Shown in pieces: positions 21,221-31,011 of a stretch of DNA of 64,000 nt; positions within the stretch are counted from its first letter, which is position 1; every line of letters starts with the position of its first letter. Under the pieces are notes generated by a model that was given only the letters and a program-made list of their open reading frames with translations, searched no databases and was not told where the DNA came from. The stretch is taken from positions 62,001-126,000 of the forward strand of contig NC_006043.2 of NCBI RefSeq assembly GCF_000006445.2, read 5' to 3'. This stretch comes from Debaryomyces hansenii CBS767. Taxonomy: Eukaryota; Ascomycota; Pichiomycetes; Serinales; Debaryomycetaceae. Position numbers and translations under genes: made by a program.

Positions 21221-21618
21221 TAGATTAGTTGCTCCCTATTTAGTTTCTAATCCCTAAGCTTCCTTTGAAATTCACGAGAATTACTTCCTCTTATACTTTC
21301 AACCGTACGTGTAATAGACTATTTGAAATTTACAGAATTGCTTATAACAAATAGATTTCCTAACATGGATAAAGGCATGTTCTCCTAAAGTCTTGTAAGG
21401 GAACTGGGTATACGCTAGGTAATTCTTATAACTAACTCATGATCTACTATGTAGATTCTACTAATCTAACTATATCTTAACTTATAGATTGACAACTAAC
21501 TAATTACTCTCTATTTAGGTCCTAATACCTTGATCTCTATTCTGGGATGTGTACCGGAATCTATATACCTACATAGCTTGTATAGATATGAGTATGTTCA
21601 CTTACATAACTCATAGAA
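21221..21618. other. Spacer upstream of tRNA-Val, possible LTR relic
   Basis: No gene. Two similar stretches, ctccctatttagtttctaat (about 21234) and ctctctatttaggtcctaat (about 21510), may be remnants of a degraded repeat. A TG...CA-bounded long-terminal-repeat relic upstream of the tRNA is conceivable but not supported by a second copy in this window. Confidence 0.25.
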
Positions 21619-21690
21619 GGTTCTATGGTCTAGCGGTATGACGTCTCTCTCACCCAGAGAAGGTCTCGAGTTCGATCCTCGATGGAATCA
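21619..21690 (+). tRNA. tRNA-Val(CAC)
   Basis: A 72-nt cloverleaf. Acceptor GGTTCTA pairs with TGGAATC (two G-U pairs); D stem GTC/GAC; anticodon stem TCTCT/AGAGA with loop CTCACCC; T arm TCGAG-TTCGATC-CTCGA; discriminator A. The anticodon CAC is at 21651-21653. No intron. It resembles S. cerevisiae tRNA-Val(CAC) in the D- and T-arms. The C at position 37 is unusual, since a purine is common there. A T-run terminator follows. Confidence 0.85.
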
Positions 21691-21697
21691 TTTTTTT
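21691..21697 (+). terminator. Pol III terminator of tRNA-Val
   Basis: Seven consecutive T immediately after the tRNA discriminator base. Confidence 0.85.
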
Positions 21698-21999
21698 ATA
21701 TTTTTTACATTTGTATTTCAGTGCGCTCTTTATATCAATATACATTAGTATAGATATTTTAACGAGTGAAATCTTTCAATGACTGTTATTTCTTAGCTGT
21801 TCCACATTTATTTATGAATATACTAATCCCATAAGATTACTGATCTTGTGTCTTTTTTTAACATATTTATCTGTGATTGATAGATACACAAAACCTTTCC
21901 AAAACAGTAACGTTAAAATATAGTTCTTATTATAAAGACTTTATTCTAGTGATAATGATCACGTCTCTCTAATTCATTCATCAATGGTCTAGGTGAAGG

Positions 22000-22728
22000 A
22001 GCAAATCAATATTATGCAAGATGTTTGAAATTAAATGCGCTGATTTTGAAGTGTTTCAAATTTCAAGGTTGCAATTGTTAGAGAAGTGAAGCGCATATCA
22101 TACAAGTAGCAGAAGAGCAGCAGCTAGATTTTGACGAGGCCGAAGATGTGTACATGCAAAATCGGGAATTGTATAGCTCTCAACTTGTGAAGTTTGAAGC
22201 TTATTATATGAAGAAATATTTACTTTCTCCCGTGGACGATAAGGAAAAATTGGTAGCAAAATATATGATACTAGAATGGCAAACACAATCCACTATGGAT
22301 ATGTATCGAGCCCTAAAGAGGTATTGGAACAGTGCCTAAATGCCTATAATTCTGAACGGTTATTTTGCCAAATATTAGCGAACAACCCCGAATTCAATAG
22401 CTGCTACGTGCAACATAGAAGAGGATACATCAAAGTAACTGTTGCAAATCATTATCTAGCCAAAGGAAACTTTAATTTATTCAAATTTATCAAAACTGTT
22501 ACCATGCCACGAGATACAGAAACATACGTTAAGGCTAAGAAGCAATTGGAAATCATACATCGAAATGGGATCATTCATGGAGATATATGGAAGGCTAACA
22601 TCCTCTACACGAAAGAGGGCAAGGTTTTCATCATTGATTTTGCATCTTCAATCCCAGAGAACCAATCCACTGATGAAATCAACAAGGAATCAGATAAGGC
22701 AGCCTTGGAAATTATTTTTGAAGATTAG
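22000..22728 (+). pseudogene. Kinase-like gene, broken copy B (C-terminal half)
   Basis: Homologous to copy A (19772-21220) but on the plus strand and lacking the N-terminal region. One frame gives SSQLVKFEAYYMKKYLL and DKEKLVAK. One base is missing near 22262, after which the frame continues as YDTRMANTIHYGYVSSPKEV, then EVLEQCLNAYNSERLF, AKKQLEIIHRNGIIHGDIWK and GKVFIIDFASS, ending at 22726-22728. The last 150 codons (from an ATG at 22276) stay open. If expressed, they would give a truncated kinase-like domain with HGD and DFA motifs but no N-lobe lysine region. The exact 5' limit is uncertain. Confidence 0.72.
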
Positions 22729-23188
22729 AGGTTTTTAGTGAATGTGTACGTTCTTAAGATTAATATTTGGAATAAACTGTATAGTGGTTTTATATATTGA
22801 TATGCTTAGAATAGATATCCCAAAGAGTCAAATCGCTCTGCCAAATGATTTGAATGGATTTATATTTTTATTTTGAAGATATCACTATTAGAGACTAGCG
22901 TAATTAATAGACAAGTATTATTCCTATATTAAGCCTTGAAAGCACTATATAGCACTCCTAGCACACTCATTCTTTTTTTCATTCCTTGTATATATCAATT
23001 GCTAAGAACACATACGGGTTGTTTCCACTAGAAATGCATTGGGTACCTCTGTAAACACCCCTGAAGTTTTCCTATTTTATTTATTAAGAATCTTTTAATA
23101 ATGTACTTATACAATGAAGGTAAAAAGGAATGCTATTCGATCATATTAATTAATTGTTCTGTTTATTAAAGAAAGACATAAATACTTC
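22729..23188. other. Convergent intergenic region
   Basis: 460 AT-rich bases between kinase-like copy B and the RRN3 stop; no gene or motif recognised. Confidence 0.5.
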
Positions 23189-25235
23189 TTAATCATCCTC
23201 ATCGCTAGACATATTATCGTTATCACTATCTGATAAACCTTCTTCGGGATGACTACCGCTATCTTCGTCATCGTCTTCATCCTCGTTACTAGGATTCACA
23301 TCAGACCATTCTATATAATTTTCTCCAATTAGAACCTTACATGTGGGTAATACTAGAGGATCAAAAGGAAAGTATGCTTCTAAATCAAGAAACTCCTGTT
23401 TCTGTTTAAAATTACCAACAGCAGAAGGCAAGTTTTTAGTTCCATTCGTTTGCAACATTCTTTCCCTCTTATTGTGCTCAATGATTGAATAACAGTAACA
23501 AACATTTAGTTTGGTAGCAATCTTAGCAAAGATATATACAACAGTTTCGTCACAAAATTTCAAAGGATTAAATTTTGCAATAATAACTCTCTGAAAAAAT
23601 TTATCTAAGTCGCATTCCCATTCAGAGTCACTCGATGATTCTGTCGAGCCTTGTGTTTTATACAACACTTTGTATCTGAAACAGAATATATACAAAAGGG
23701 CTTGGAAAGCCGCATAGAACAATTTAAATCTCTCCATACCACCACCTTGTTTATTGTTTGTACTTCTACCTTTATTATCATTGTCGTAATCTGTGATTTC
23801 ACATTCTCTTTCGATTACGTATTTATTTAACCAACCAATAAGATAACTAACAACAAAGACAATTTGATGTCTCGATAAATTTTTGGCTCTGGCGATGTAT
23901 GACGACAAATATTGCATAGCTTTCAATCTCTTTTCTAAGATTTCAGTTGTATTAAATGCAACATCTATAAGCAACACTAAAAATGAGTCTGCCAATTCGG
24001 GTTGATATTGGGAAATATGAAATAAAGTAAACTGTATCAGTTTAGTGAAATGCGTTGGTAATATATGCGTTTTAAATAATGATGTAATAGTGTTGAACAA
24101 ATACACTCCATTTCCGTTATTCAATTCATCCACCGTAAACGAATTTGATGTATTTGTTAATAATAAGTGTATAATAGAATCGAGTTTTCTCAGAAGCTTT
24201 CTAGTATTTACTGTCGATGTTACCGGATCAATCATATACTCAAATTCACCTTCTACTACTTCATCTTCATCATCACTATTAATGTCGGAAGCGCCATCAT
24301 CATTCGCATCCTCGTCATCACTGTCGCTCTCTTCATCGTCCTCTTCGCCATTAATTAACTCCTCAATCTCATCATCATCTAAATCATCTAACTCGTTTTG
24401 TAGCTCGACATCTAATTTGATGCAGCATTCAATGATTAATTGCCATATATCGTATTGTAATTCCAGACAATAAGTCAATATTTTTATTAAATTACCAACA
24501 AAATTCGTTAATTCTTCCGTACTTGAAGATAAATGATGGGGAAAGTTCTTCTGTAAGGTTGCAGGAAATGAATTAACACTTGTTGGAATGAACTTAATGA
24601 TCTTATTTAAAATGACGTGATGATTTGCGGATGGGTTCTCGTTAATGTTTATCGAAATAAACTCACTAACTAACTTAGTTGTTACTTCATGCAAATATTT
24701 AGGTAATGAAGACACTAGAACGGACAAAAAGTGTGAATATAAATCTATAAATGTAAAATATGCGCCGTCCGAATCACTTGCTGGCTTCACCCCAAGCCAG
24801 TTATATTCAAGTATGGCCGATATTAAATTGTTACATGAGCTATTATCCAACCTCGAAACATTCGATATCAATATCTTCAACACTGTATTAAAATTAGAAA
24901 CCGATATTGCTTGGTTGTGCGAGATAGGTAAACTAATCTTAGACGTTAAATTATCAACTGGTAAGGAATCATTCTAGACAAATGTTAGTCAATTATATTC
25001 ATCTTCACATTTTTACAATTCATAGAACCAAAATCCAAATACATACCTTATCTAACGATTCCAATGCAGACTTCACATACGTATGATACATCTTTTCAGA
25101 GAACACAGTATTGTTGTTCCTATCCATTGTGGCATCATCTTCATTTTTCAGTTTCTTAGAAACACTTCCTTCTTGACCATTAGGATTTGATAAAGATCGC
25201 TTCCTAGAAAGTGGATCATGTACAGACATTATCAT
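23189..25235 (-). CDS. RRN3: RNA polymerase I initiation factor Rrn3 (one intron)
   Basis: Rrn3/TIF-IA, the factor that makes Pol I competent for rDNA initiation. Coding parts are 25047-25235 and 23189-24973 (minus strand), joined across a 73-nt intron; the product is 657 aa (yeast about 627). The first exon encodes a basic, Ser-rich N-terminus ending SEKMYHTYVKSALESLDK. Exon 2 starts NDSLPVDNLTSKISLP and continues with a HEAT-repeat body. It has an acidic insert (about 230-280), KRLKAMQYLSSYIARAKNLS, MERFKLFYAAFQALLYIFCF and FNPLKFCDETVVYIFAKIA. The tail is Asp/Glu/Ser-rich. ATGs at 25235 and 25229 are both in frame. Without the intron the reading frame would lack the conserved N-terminal helix. 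Confidence 0.92.
24974..25046 (-). other. RRN3 spliceosomal intron
   Basis: 73 nt beginning GTATGT and ending TAG, with a branch-site-like TGACTAAC about 10 nt before the 3' splice site. It is phase 0; removal joins SALESLDK to NDSLPVDN in one frame. The unspliced frame stops within the intron. Confidence 0.88.
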
Positions 25236-25342
25236 TATCTATATATTAACCAATATATTTACTATCCTAGAACCTGTCAGAATCCGTCTCTTGAAGTATG
25301 AAAGAGGGAAGAGGTCTTCAGCTTTAATAAAATGTATAAGAG

Positions 25343-25358
25343 AAAAAAAAAAAAAAAA
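25343..25358 (+). repeat. Poly(dA) tract, 16 bp
   Basis: A 16-base A run in the 246-bp divergent promoter of RRN3 and CSN6. Such poly(dA:dT) tracts exclude nucleosomes in yeast promoters. Confidence 0.8.
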
Positions 25359-25481
25359 GCCGCACAGGATGTCGCAAATAAATTTACAATGTCGTCATCA
25401 ATTACATCAGGAAGATATAACATGAACGGGTCGATATTTTGGAACAACAATTGGTGTTGGTTTTTGTCGTAGATAATCAAT

Positions 25482-26384
25482 ATGTCTGATATTCATACTG
25501 TTCAACTACATTCTATTGCATTATTCAATCTTTCAGATCATATAACACGACGTGAGAAAAGCAAATTCGGCGTCTTACTAGGAACAACTGATAAGGCTAC
25601 TATCACAGTGACTACATCGTTTGAATTGTTATTCGATAATGACTTAGATATAAACACAGAGTTCTTGAAGAAGAGATTGGACCAGTTTAAGGCTGTTCTC
25701 CCTCAATATTCCATGGTAGGGTTCTACCAATTAATTAACGATCGAGTTCCTAATTCTGCTACAATGTCTGTTTTGAACCAACTACAGGTCTTTCAAAGGC
25801 TTATATCCACACACGAGATGCCAATAGTGTTCACATTAATAAATATGGGTAGTTTCCATAATGCAGAGGATTATGAGCCATTCAAGAGCTTTTTATCCGA
25901 AAATGAGCCTATACCACTACGCACATCAATATTGGCAAATGAAACGGAAAATATTGCTACCTCGACTATAGTGAACCATCCGAATTATTTTTCATCAGAG
26001 ATATCACGAGATGTCAATGACATCAACAATGACTTTAAACTAGACAAGTATAATGAAGAGTTGTCGGTTTCTGTGACCCAGTTACATGCGAAGGTTGAGA
26101 GCATCATAGAATATTTGCAACATAGACCAAGTGGCAGCGACCTAAAAAACCTCGAACAAGAAATAAAATTGCACAATTTAATTACATACTTGTCCTCGAA
26201 AATTGTCACATTTCAGAGAAACCATATTTCCGCTGACCATAATGAACAGTTGCAGACAACCCAGCTAAGTTTGCTTACAGCTCAATTATTAGCATTAGAT
26301 AATTTAAAGTCACAAATTGCGAAGAATATCATACGGTTCAGCATTCATACCAACTCTCAAAGTATAGGGCCAATAAGGCATTAA
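25482..26384 (+). CDS. CSN6: COP9 signalosome subunit 6-like MPN protein
   Basis: A 300-residue MPN-domain protein best matching CSN6. HSIALFNLSDHITR, KFGVLLGTTDKATITVTTSF, ELLFD and MVGFYQL correspond in order to the CSN6 MPN domain. The C-terminal half carries SVTQLHAKVESIIEYLQ and helical segments like the CSN6 helical tail. No JAMM metal motif (EXnHXHX10D) is present, as expected for a non-catalytic MPN subunit. In the COP9 signalosome it would pair with the deneddylase subunit CSN5. eIF3f and Rpn8 are related alternatives but fit less well. The start ATG at 25482 is divergent to RRN3; the 3' end converges on tRNA-Leu. Confidence 0.72.
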   Translation: MSDIHTVQLHSIALFNLSDHITRREKSKFGVLLGTTDKATITVTTSFELLFDNDLDINTEFLKKRLDQFKAVLPQYSMVGFYQLINDRVPNSATMSVLNQLQVFQRLISTHEMPIVFTLINMGSFHNAEDYEPFKSFLSENEPIPLRTSILANETENIATSTIVNHPNYFSSEISRDVNDINNDFKLDKYNEELSVSVTQLHAKVESIIEYLQHRPSGSDLKNLEQEIKLHNLITYLSSKIVTFQRNHISADHNEQLQTTQLSLLTAQLLALDNLKSQIAKNIIRFSIHTNSQSIGPIRH

Positions 26385-26435
26385 ATAGTAATAAATGAAT
26401 ATATTCCCAGGCGACTTCACGTATAAAAAAGAATT

Positions 26436-26442
26436 AAAAAAA
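26436..26442 (-). terminator. Pol III terminator of tRNA-Leu
   Basis: Seven A on the plus strand just beyond the tRNA 3' end. Confidence 0.75.
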
Positions 26443-26445
26443 TAA

Positions 26446-26527
26446 TGACTCCGACGAGGTTCGAACTCGTGCATCTTTACGATAGTAGAACTTGAGTCTA
26501 CCGCCTTAACCACTCGGCCACAGAGCC
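26446..26527 (-). tRNA. tRNA-Leu(CAA)
   Basis: An 82-nt type II tRNA on the minus strand. Acceptor GGCTCTG; D-arm GGCCGAGTGGTTAAGGC; anticodon stem GTAGA/TCTAC with loop CTCAAGT (anticodon CAA at 26492-26494, G37); a long variable arm; T arm ACGAG-TTCGAAC-CTCGT; discriminator A, typical of Leu. No intron, whereas S. cerevisiae tRNA-Leu(CAA) has one. Confidence 0.9.
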
Positions 26528-27319
26528 TCTTATTTGAAATACTTTCTTTCATGATAAATAACTGTTTCATATCTACTATTATCTCCCACAATCATATAAA
26601 GCCGACATAGTCCGTAATCATATACTTGGATACCATAATCTTTAATATCCTATAATGACACAACAAAATGCAGTAATGGCTACTAATATTCAGCATTTCT
26701 AGCAAGAAGGACAAGTACAAACTATTCGTTGCTTTATTCACTGTGCAAACCCCCCTACTCATATATTGTCGGCATTCTACGGGATATATCTTTTGGTAGC
26801 ATGTAGATAAACCGTTGGTAAAATTTACACTTACCGAATTTCTTTTCCTACAATTATTGTATAGCTCTCTGCATTAAGCAATACGCTCCAATACGCCGCT
26901 ATATCCTATGTATATATTGGGTCTTTCCGTATATGGTTGTTGCAATACGACTACAGGGTGCAAAAGCTATTCTCTATATAATATTCTTCATCAATTCCAT
27001 ACTGAACTCCACAAATTCTGTCAAAATTCAAATTAGAAATACCTCTTTCAATATAAGCTACATATCCGAGTTCATATCTGGCAATTTACTATAAATTGAA
27101 GGATTCTAGCAATCCGGTATTAGCCTATATCGTGTATATAGCAGGATGTTGATGAGAATGAAAAATGTTACACAAAACCTTTCCCCATACAATCCTTTCC
27201 GATCATGAAATAAAAAAGTTATCCTATAATATATAGAGACAATTAATTAATCAAATTAAGCAGTTAGTTTGTATTTATAGATAATTCATCCTCAATAACA
27301 TTAGAAACCACCTAAAGAT
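26528..27319. other. REG1 upstream region
   Basis: 792 AT-rich bases between tRNA-Leu and the REG1 ATG; no gene recognised. TATA-like stretches occur near 27225-27235. Confidence 0.45.
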
Positions 27320-30145
27320 ATGTCATCCACTAACAATTTGGGTGATGTTTTCACTGGTGGCGCTACCACTTCTCAGCACGTTGAAGCCGAAGATGATGAT
27401 CATTTCGAAAATACCACATTTAAATTGAAAAGAACGAGATCGCTTGGGCTTTTGGATGAATTTATTCAACCATCTGATGCAGAAAAGGCTAAATTAGGGG
27501 AGTTGGATTCTAAAGGAGAATCGGAAATGAGCTCGGCAAACAATGCTTCACCCCTGGATGGCAGGTCTGACAACAAGGGAGAATTGGATGGCGATGATGA
27601 TGCTGTTATTGATGATGATGAAGCCGATAGAGAAAGCCATAAGTTGCAATCACCGGTAGTTCTAAAGAGTCCGGAAATGTTACCGCATGATGATACAGAT
27701 ATTCAATACCAGCCATCGAGACATGTGGATTACCTTTCACACCAATGGGATGTTTCTGATATATCCAAGAGTTGGCGTTATGTTATTCAAAAGCGGAAAG
27801 ATGTTGCCAATTCGGCGAGGCTCGAGAATGCGAGCTGGAGAACCTGGGCGCAACGTAGATCCAATTTGAAGACAATCAGCCCGGAAGTAGTGAATTGGTC
27901 TAAGGATAGCGATGTCACTTGGTTGTATGGTCCTATTATGAAGGACGAGGAAAATGGAGAGGCGGATGAAGAAGATAATCATAAGAGAATCACTACTGCT
28001 ACAAGTGCGGTCGCCGGGGATATTTCAATACCTAACAAGCAAAAGAAAGGACCTAAACCAATTTTGAAACGTAGAACGGTTCAAGATATGATGATTAGCC
28101 ATTCAAACTTATTGAAGTTGCAACTTGCGACGAATAGAATGCATGATAAACAACGCCAACAACATGAATCGCAAGTTCGCAATGAAAATCAACTGCATAA
28201 CGAGAATGAACCACCTGAATTTGATGACTATGATGCAATTTCAGCTAAATTAAATTCTCAGTACAAAAATATAGATTCTCAGAATAATAGCATAGTTAAC
28301 TTACAGAAGCTAAATGATGATAAAAAATCGGAATCAGCAAATTCAAACAGTCATCAAGCACCAAAGAACGAGACGAACCAGCCAGAACACACTTCATCGG
28401 ATAATGCTACCAATATCCCACCTAATAATGCAGATGTATCGGCTGGAGCAAATTCCACTACTAATACATCATCCCCTGTTCCTAAGGAAGAACGTCGCAT
28501 CCACTTTAATGACGAGGTACAGCAATGTATTGCAGTAGAAGAATATTCGGACGAAGACGACGACGATTATTATGATGATGACGAGGATGACTATTATTAT
28601 GATGATGATGAGGAAGACTATATGTACGAAACACCGCATGAAGATCAAGATGACGAGAATGAAGACGATGAAGACGATGAAGACGATGACGATGATGAAG
28701 GAGGGTTTTTCTTAAAAGTGAAATCACCATCTTCTCCTAACGCACCAGTACCAGGCTTATCTTTGTCAGCTAGCAAGGAGAGCACTAAAAACATTAGTAA
28801 TAATGACAATACTGAAGACACTGATTCAATCTCCACTACAAACAGTAAGGTTCATAGAAGTATTCATTTATTACCCTCTACGACGTTAAATTATGGCTCA
28901 TCGGACGAAGAAAGTGACGATGATAATCCTTATACTTCAAGTTTATCCCATAACGCGAATAATAGAGGTTATGATTATTATTATGACTACAATACGGTCT
29001 ATACTTGTGATCCTGATCATGCAATTTATGGGTTGAATAATAAGAATGATAGTAAGGCTCCTGATGTTGTCGACGTACCAGAAAATATTACCTTAGGCTC
29101 TAATTTTGACTATGAGGATATTGAAAACGAAGATTTCAATAATGAAAAAATGCCAATAATTGACCCATCAATTATCAACAATAATAATTTGAATTATCCA
29201 ACTAGCAATAATGATGATAATTCTTCCTCTAAAGCAAATGATTTCGCTAGCAATAGTAACAGTAATGGCGAAAAAACGAATGACAATAGCAAAGGGTTTG
29301 AGAAATCTAACAGTCCGGAACCTTCTGATAAAAAGGCGTCACCCTTCAATTTCAGTGATTCAGATAGTGAAAATGACTCTGATGATTCAGAAAATGGGTT
29401 GTCGATCAGTACTAGAAATTCAAGTCAGTCATTGGCTCAACTGGTATTTACGCACAACATGACTCGGTCTTCAAACAATGACGATGAGCATCAGTACCCA
29501 ACTTACGAAAGTCAACCAGTTACAGGTCCAGTTTCCAGCATCAACCCTCGTCATTCTTCAACTTCAATTTCCAAACAGTCTACGTCTTCGAATTCGTTAT
29601 CACAGCTGTTCTTTGGTGGAGGGCTCACAAAACAAGATGAAAATGATAGCAAGGCTCTAGCTCTGTCGTTTTTCGATACAAATGATGACCAAGATGAAGA
29701 ACTCCAAGACCAAGGCGAAGCTATTTCATCACTGGATATGCCGCAATTACAAAAAACATTATCTAATACCCAACGCAAAGCATCCCCTCTACCACCACAT
29801 ACCACGTCTGCCAATGCATTTCTGGGAAATACAACACCCCCATTAGAGAAACAACCGAAGAATACATTTTCATTTGATTCTGAAAGTGATTCTGAAGAAG
29901 AGTCAAGTAATGATATCATAATCCCCCATGTTGATAACACAACTCCAAGTTACGCATCTTTATCCCAGGTCGCTGATAAGAATGGTATAAGAAGCCCATC
30001 GCCAGATGTCAACAGCATCAATAGCCCCCAATCAAATTCAAGTAACAGTAACTCTACTACACTTGGAAACCAAAATAAGAACATAGTTGGCCAGGCAAAG
30101 GGCTTGGCAACTCATTTATTGGGCAATTGGAAAAATAACGAATGA
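27320..30145 (+). CDS. REG1: Protein phosphatase 1 regulatory subunit Reg1
   Basis: A 941-residue homologue of Reg1, which directs PP1 (Glc7) to Snf1 and thereby mediates glucose repression. The conserved N-terminal block spans residues about 130-230: RHVDYLSHQWDVSDISKSWR, ARLENASWRTWAQRRSNLKT and WLYGP. KKGPKPILKRRTVQDMM lies near 240-260, and the PP1 docking motif RIHF (RVxF type) at 393-396 inside RRIHFNDEVQQC. Long Asp/Glu/Tyr-rich and Asn/Ser-rich stretches follow, as usual for Reg1. Length is near that of yeast Reg1 (about 1014). The start ATG at 27320 is the first in frame. Its 3' flank is present a second time at 30694-30815. Confidence 0.92.
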   Translation: MSSTNNLGDVFTGGATTSQHVEAEDDDHFENTTFKLKRTRSLGLLDEFIQPSDAEKAKLGELDSKGESEMSSANNASPLDGRSDNKGELDGDDDAVIDDDEADRESHKLQSPVVLKSPEMLPHDDTDIQYQPSRHVDYLSHQWDVSDISKSWRYVIQKRKDVANSARLENASWRTWAQRRSNLKTISPEVVNWSKDSDVTWLYGPIMKDEENGEADEEDNHKRITTATSAVAGDISIPNKQKKGPKPILKRRTVQDMMISHSNLLKLQLATNRMHDKQRQQHESQVRNENQLHNENEPPEFDDYDAISAKLNSQYKNIDSQNNSIVNLQKLNDDKKSESANSNSHQAPKNETNQPEHTSSDNATNIPPNNADVSAGANSTTNTSSPVPKEERRIHFNDEVQQCIAVEEYSDEDDDDYYDDDEDDYYYDDDEEDYMYETPHEDQDDENEDDEDDEDDDDDEGGFFLKVKSPSSPNAPVPGLSLSASKESTKNISNNDNTEDTDSISTTNSKVHRSIHLLPSTTLNYGSSDEESDDDNPYTSSLSHNANNRGYDYYYDYNTVYTCDPDHAIYGLNNKNDSKAPDVVDVPENITLGSNFDYEDIENEDFNNEKMPIIDPSIINNNNLNYPTSNNDDNSSSKANDFASNSNSNGEKTNDNSKGFEKSNSPEPSDKKASPFNFSDSDSENDSDDSENGLSISTRNSSQSLAQLVFTHNMTRSSNNDDEHQYPTYESQPVTGPVSSINPRHSSTSISKQSTSSNSLSQLFFGGGLTKQDENDSKALALSFFDTNDDQDEELQDQGEAISSLDMPQLQKTLSNTQRKASPLPPHTTSANAFLGNTTPPLEKQPKNTFSFDSESDSEEESSNDIIIPHVDNTTPSYASLSQVADKNGIRSPSPDVNSINSPQSNSSNSNSTTLGNQNKNIVGQAKGLATHLLGNWKNNE

Positions 30146-30157
30146 TGAACTATAGAT

Positions 30158-30291
30158 ATTGTTAATCATTGATCTGTTTACTGCAAAAATCTTTTCATAT
30201 TTTGCCTATTAATTTAATTGTTTTCCTTCATTTCAATCATCTTTTTTTTTGTATCCTATTCGTTGTTTAATGGACTTGTATTAAGCTAATT
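30158..30291 (+). repeat. Duplicated REG1 3' flank, copy A
   Basis: Begins 12 bp after the REG1 stop and is repeated with small changes at 30694-30815 (shared attgttaatcatt, tattaatttaattgtttt, aatggacttgtat). Confidence 0.85.
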
Positions 30292-30304
30292 TATTTCATT
30301 TTCT

Positions 30305-30693
30305 GAAGGAACTACGTATTAAAAAAAAATTTAACTACATATTTAGCAATACCATTCTGATTTTTATATCAATAATGGACTAGTTATAAATCTATATACT
30401 ACAGTTTCGTTTTCAAATGTAGTTCATAATTGCATTCAAATACAATGTAACTAGCCTATTCGAATACAATCAGAGAGTCATTTCGATGGTTGCAGATTTA
30501 ATTATATCTACCTATATATAAATTATACACCAAATAGTAGAATAGCTAGCATTGCTAGTTAGATAACTGTGTTTGTTTAGCAAATAGAGTATATAATCTT
30601 GAATTGAAAGGATACAATATAGTAAGAGATAGCTTTCTTATCTTAAAATATAGTGATATGAAATCAATACCGAGCATTTTGCTAACAGCATTC
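30305..30693 (+). pseudogene. Truncated copy of STIMATE-like gene start with promoter
   Basis: A diverged copy of about 35675-35948. It holds the last codons of the ABCG relic (aactacgtatt), the spacer, the promoter (agaatagctagcattgctag, tgaattgaaaggatacaata) and the first 12 codons MKSIPSILLTAF from an ATG at 30658. At codon 12 the copy breaks off and joins a copy of the REG1 3' flank, so no functional protein is made. Confidence 0.85.
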
Positions 30694-30815
30694 ATTGTTA
30701 ATCATTTATCTTTTTACTGCAGAAATTATTTTATATTTGCTTATTAATTTAATTGTTTTCATTCATTTCATTTGCTTAATCTTATCGCTAGTAATGGACT
30801 TGTATAAACTAATCT
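30694..30815 (+). repeat. Duplicated REG1 3' flank, copy A'
   Basis: Second copy of 30158-30291, fused without spacer to codon 12 of the truncated STIMATE-like gene copy. Confidence 0.85.
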
Positions 30816-31011
30816 TCTGATGCCGATAAAAGGTTCAGAGATAAGATCTACTAATGTAGCTTGTAGGTAAGAGACGAAAGCGAATCAATTCTATACCAAT
30901 CACCTATAGAACGTGCGTTGGAACAATACGGCGTAAGTAGCATAACCATTTAATATACTAAATAAATATATATAGTTTTATTTAGTAATATATTGATCAA
31001 GTTCACGGGAA

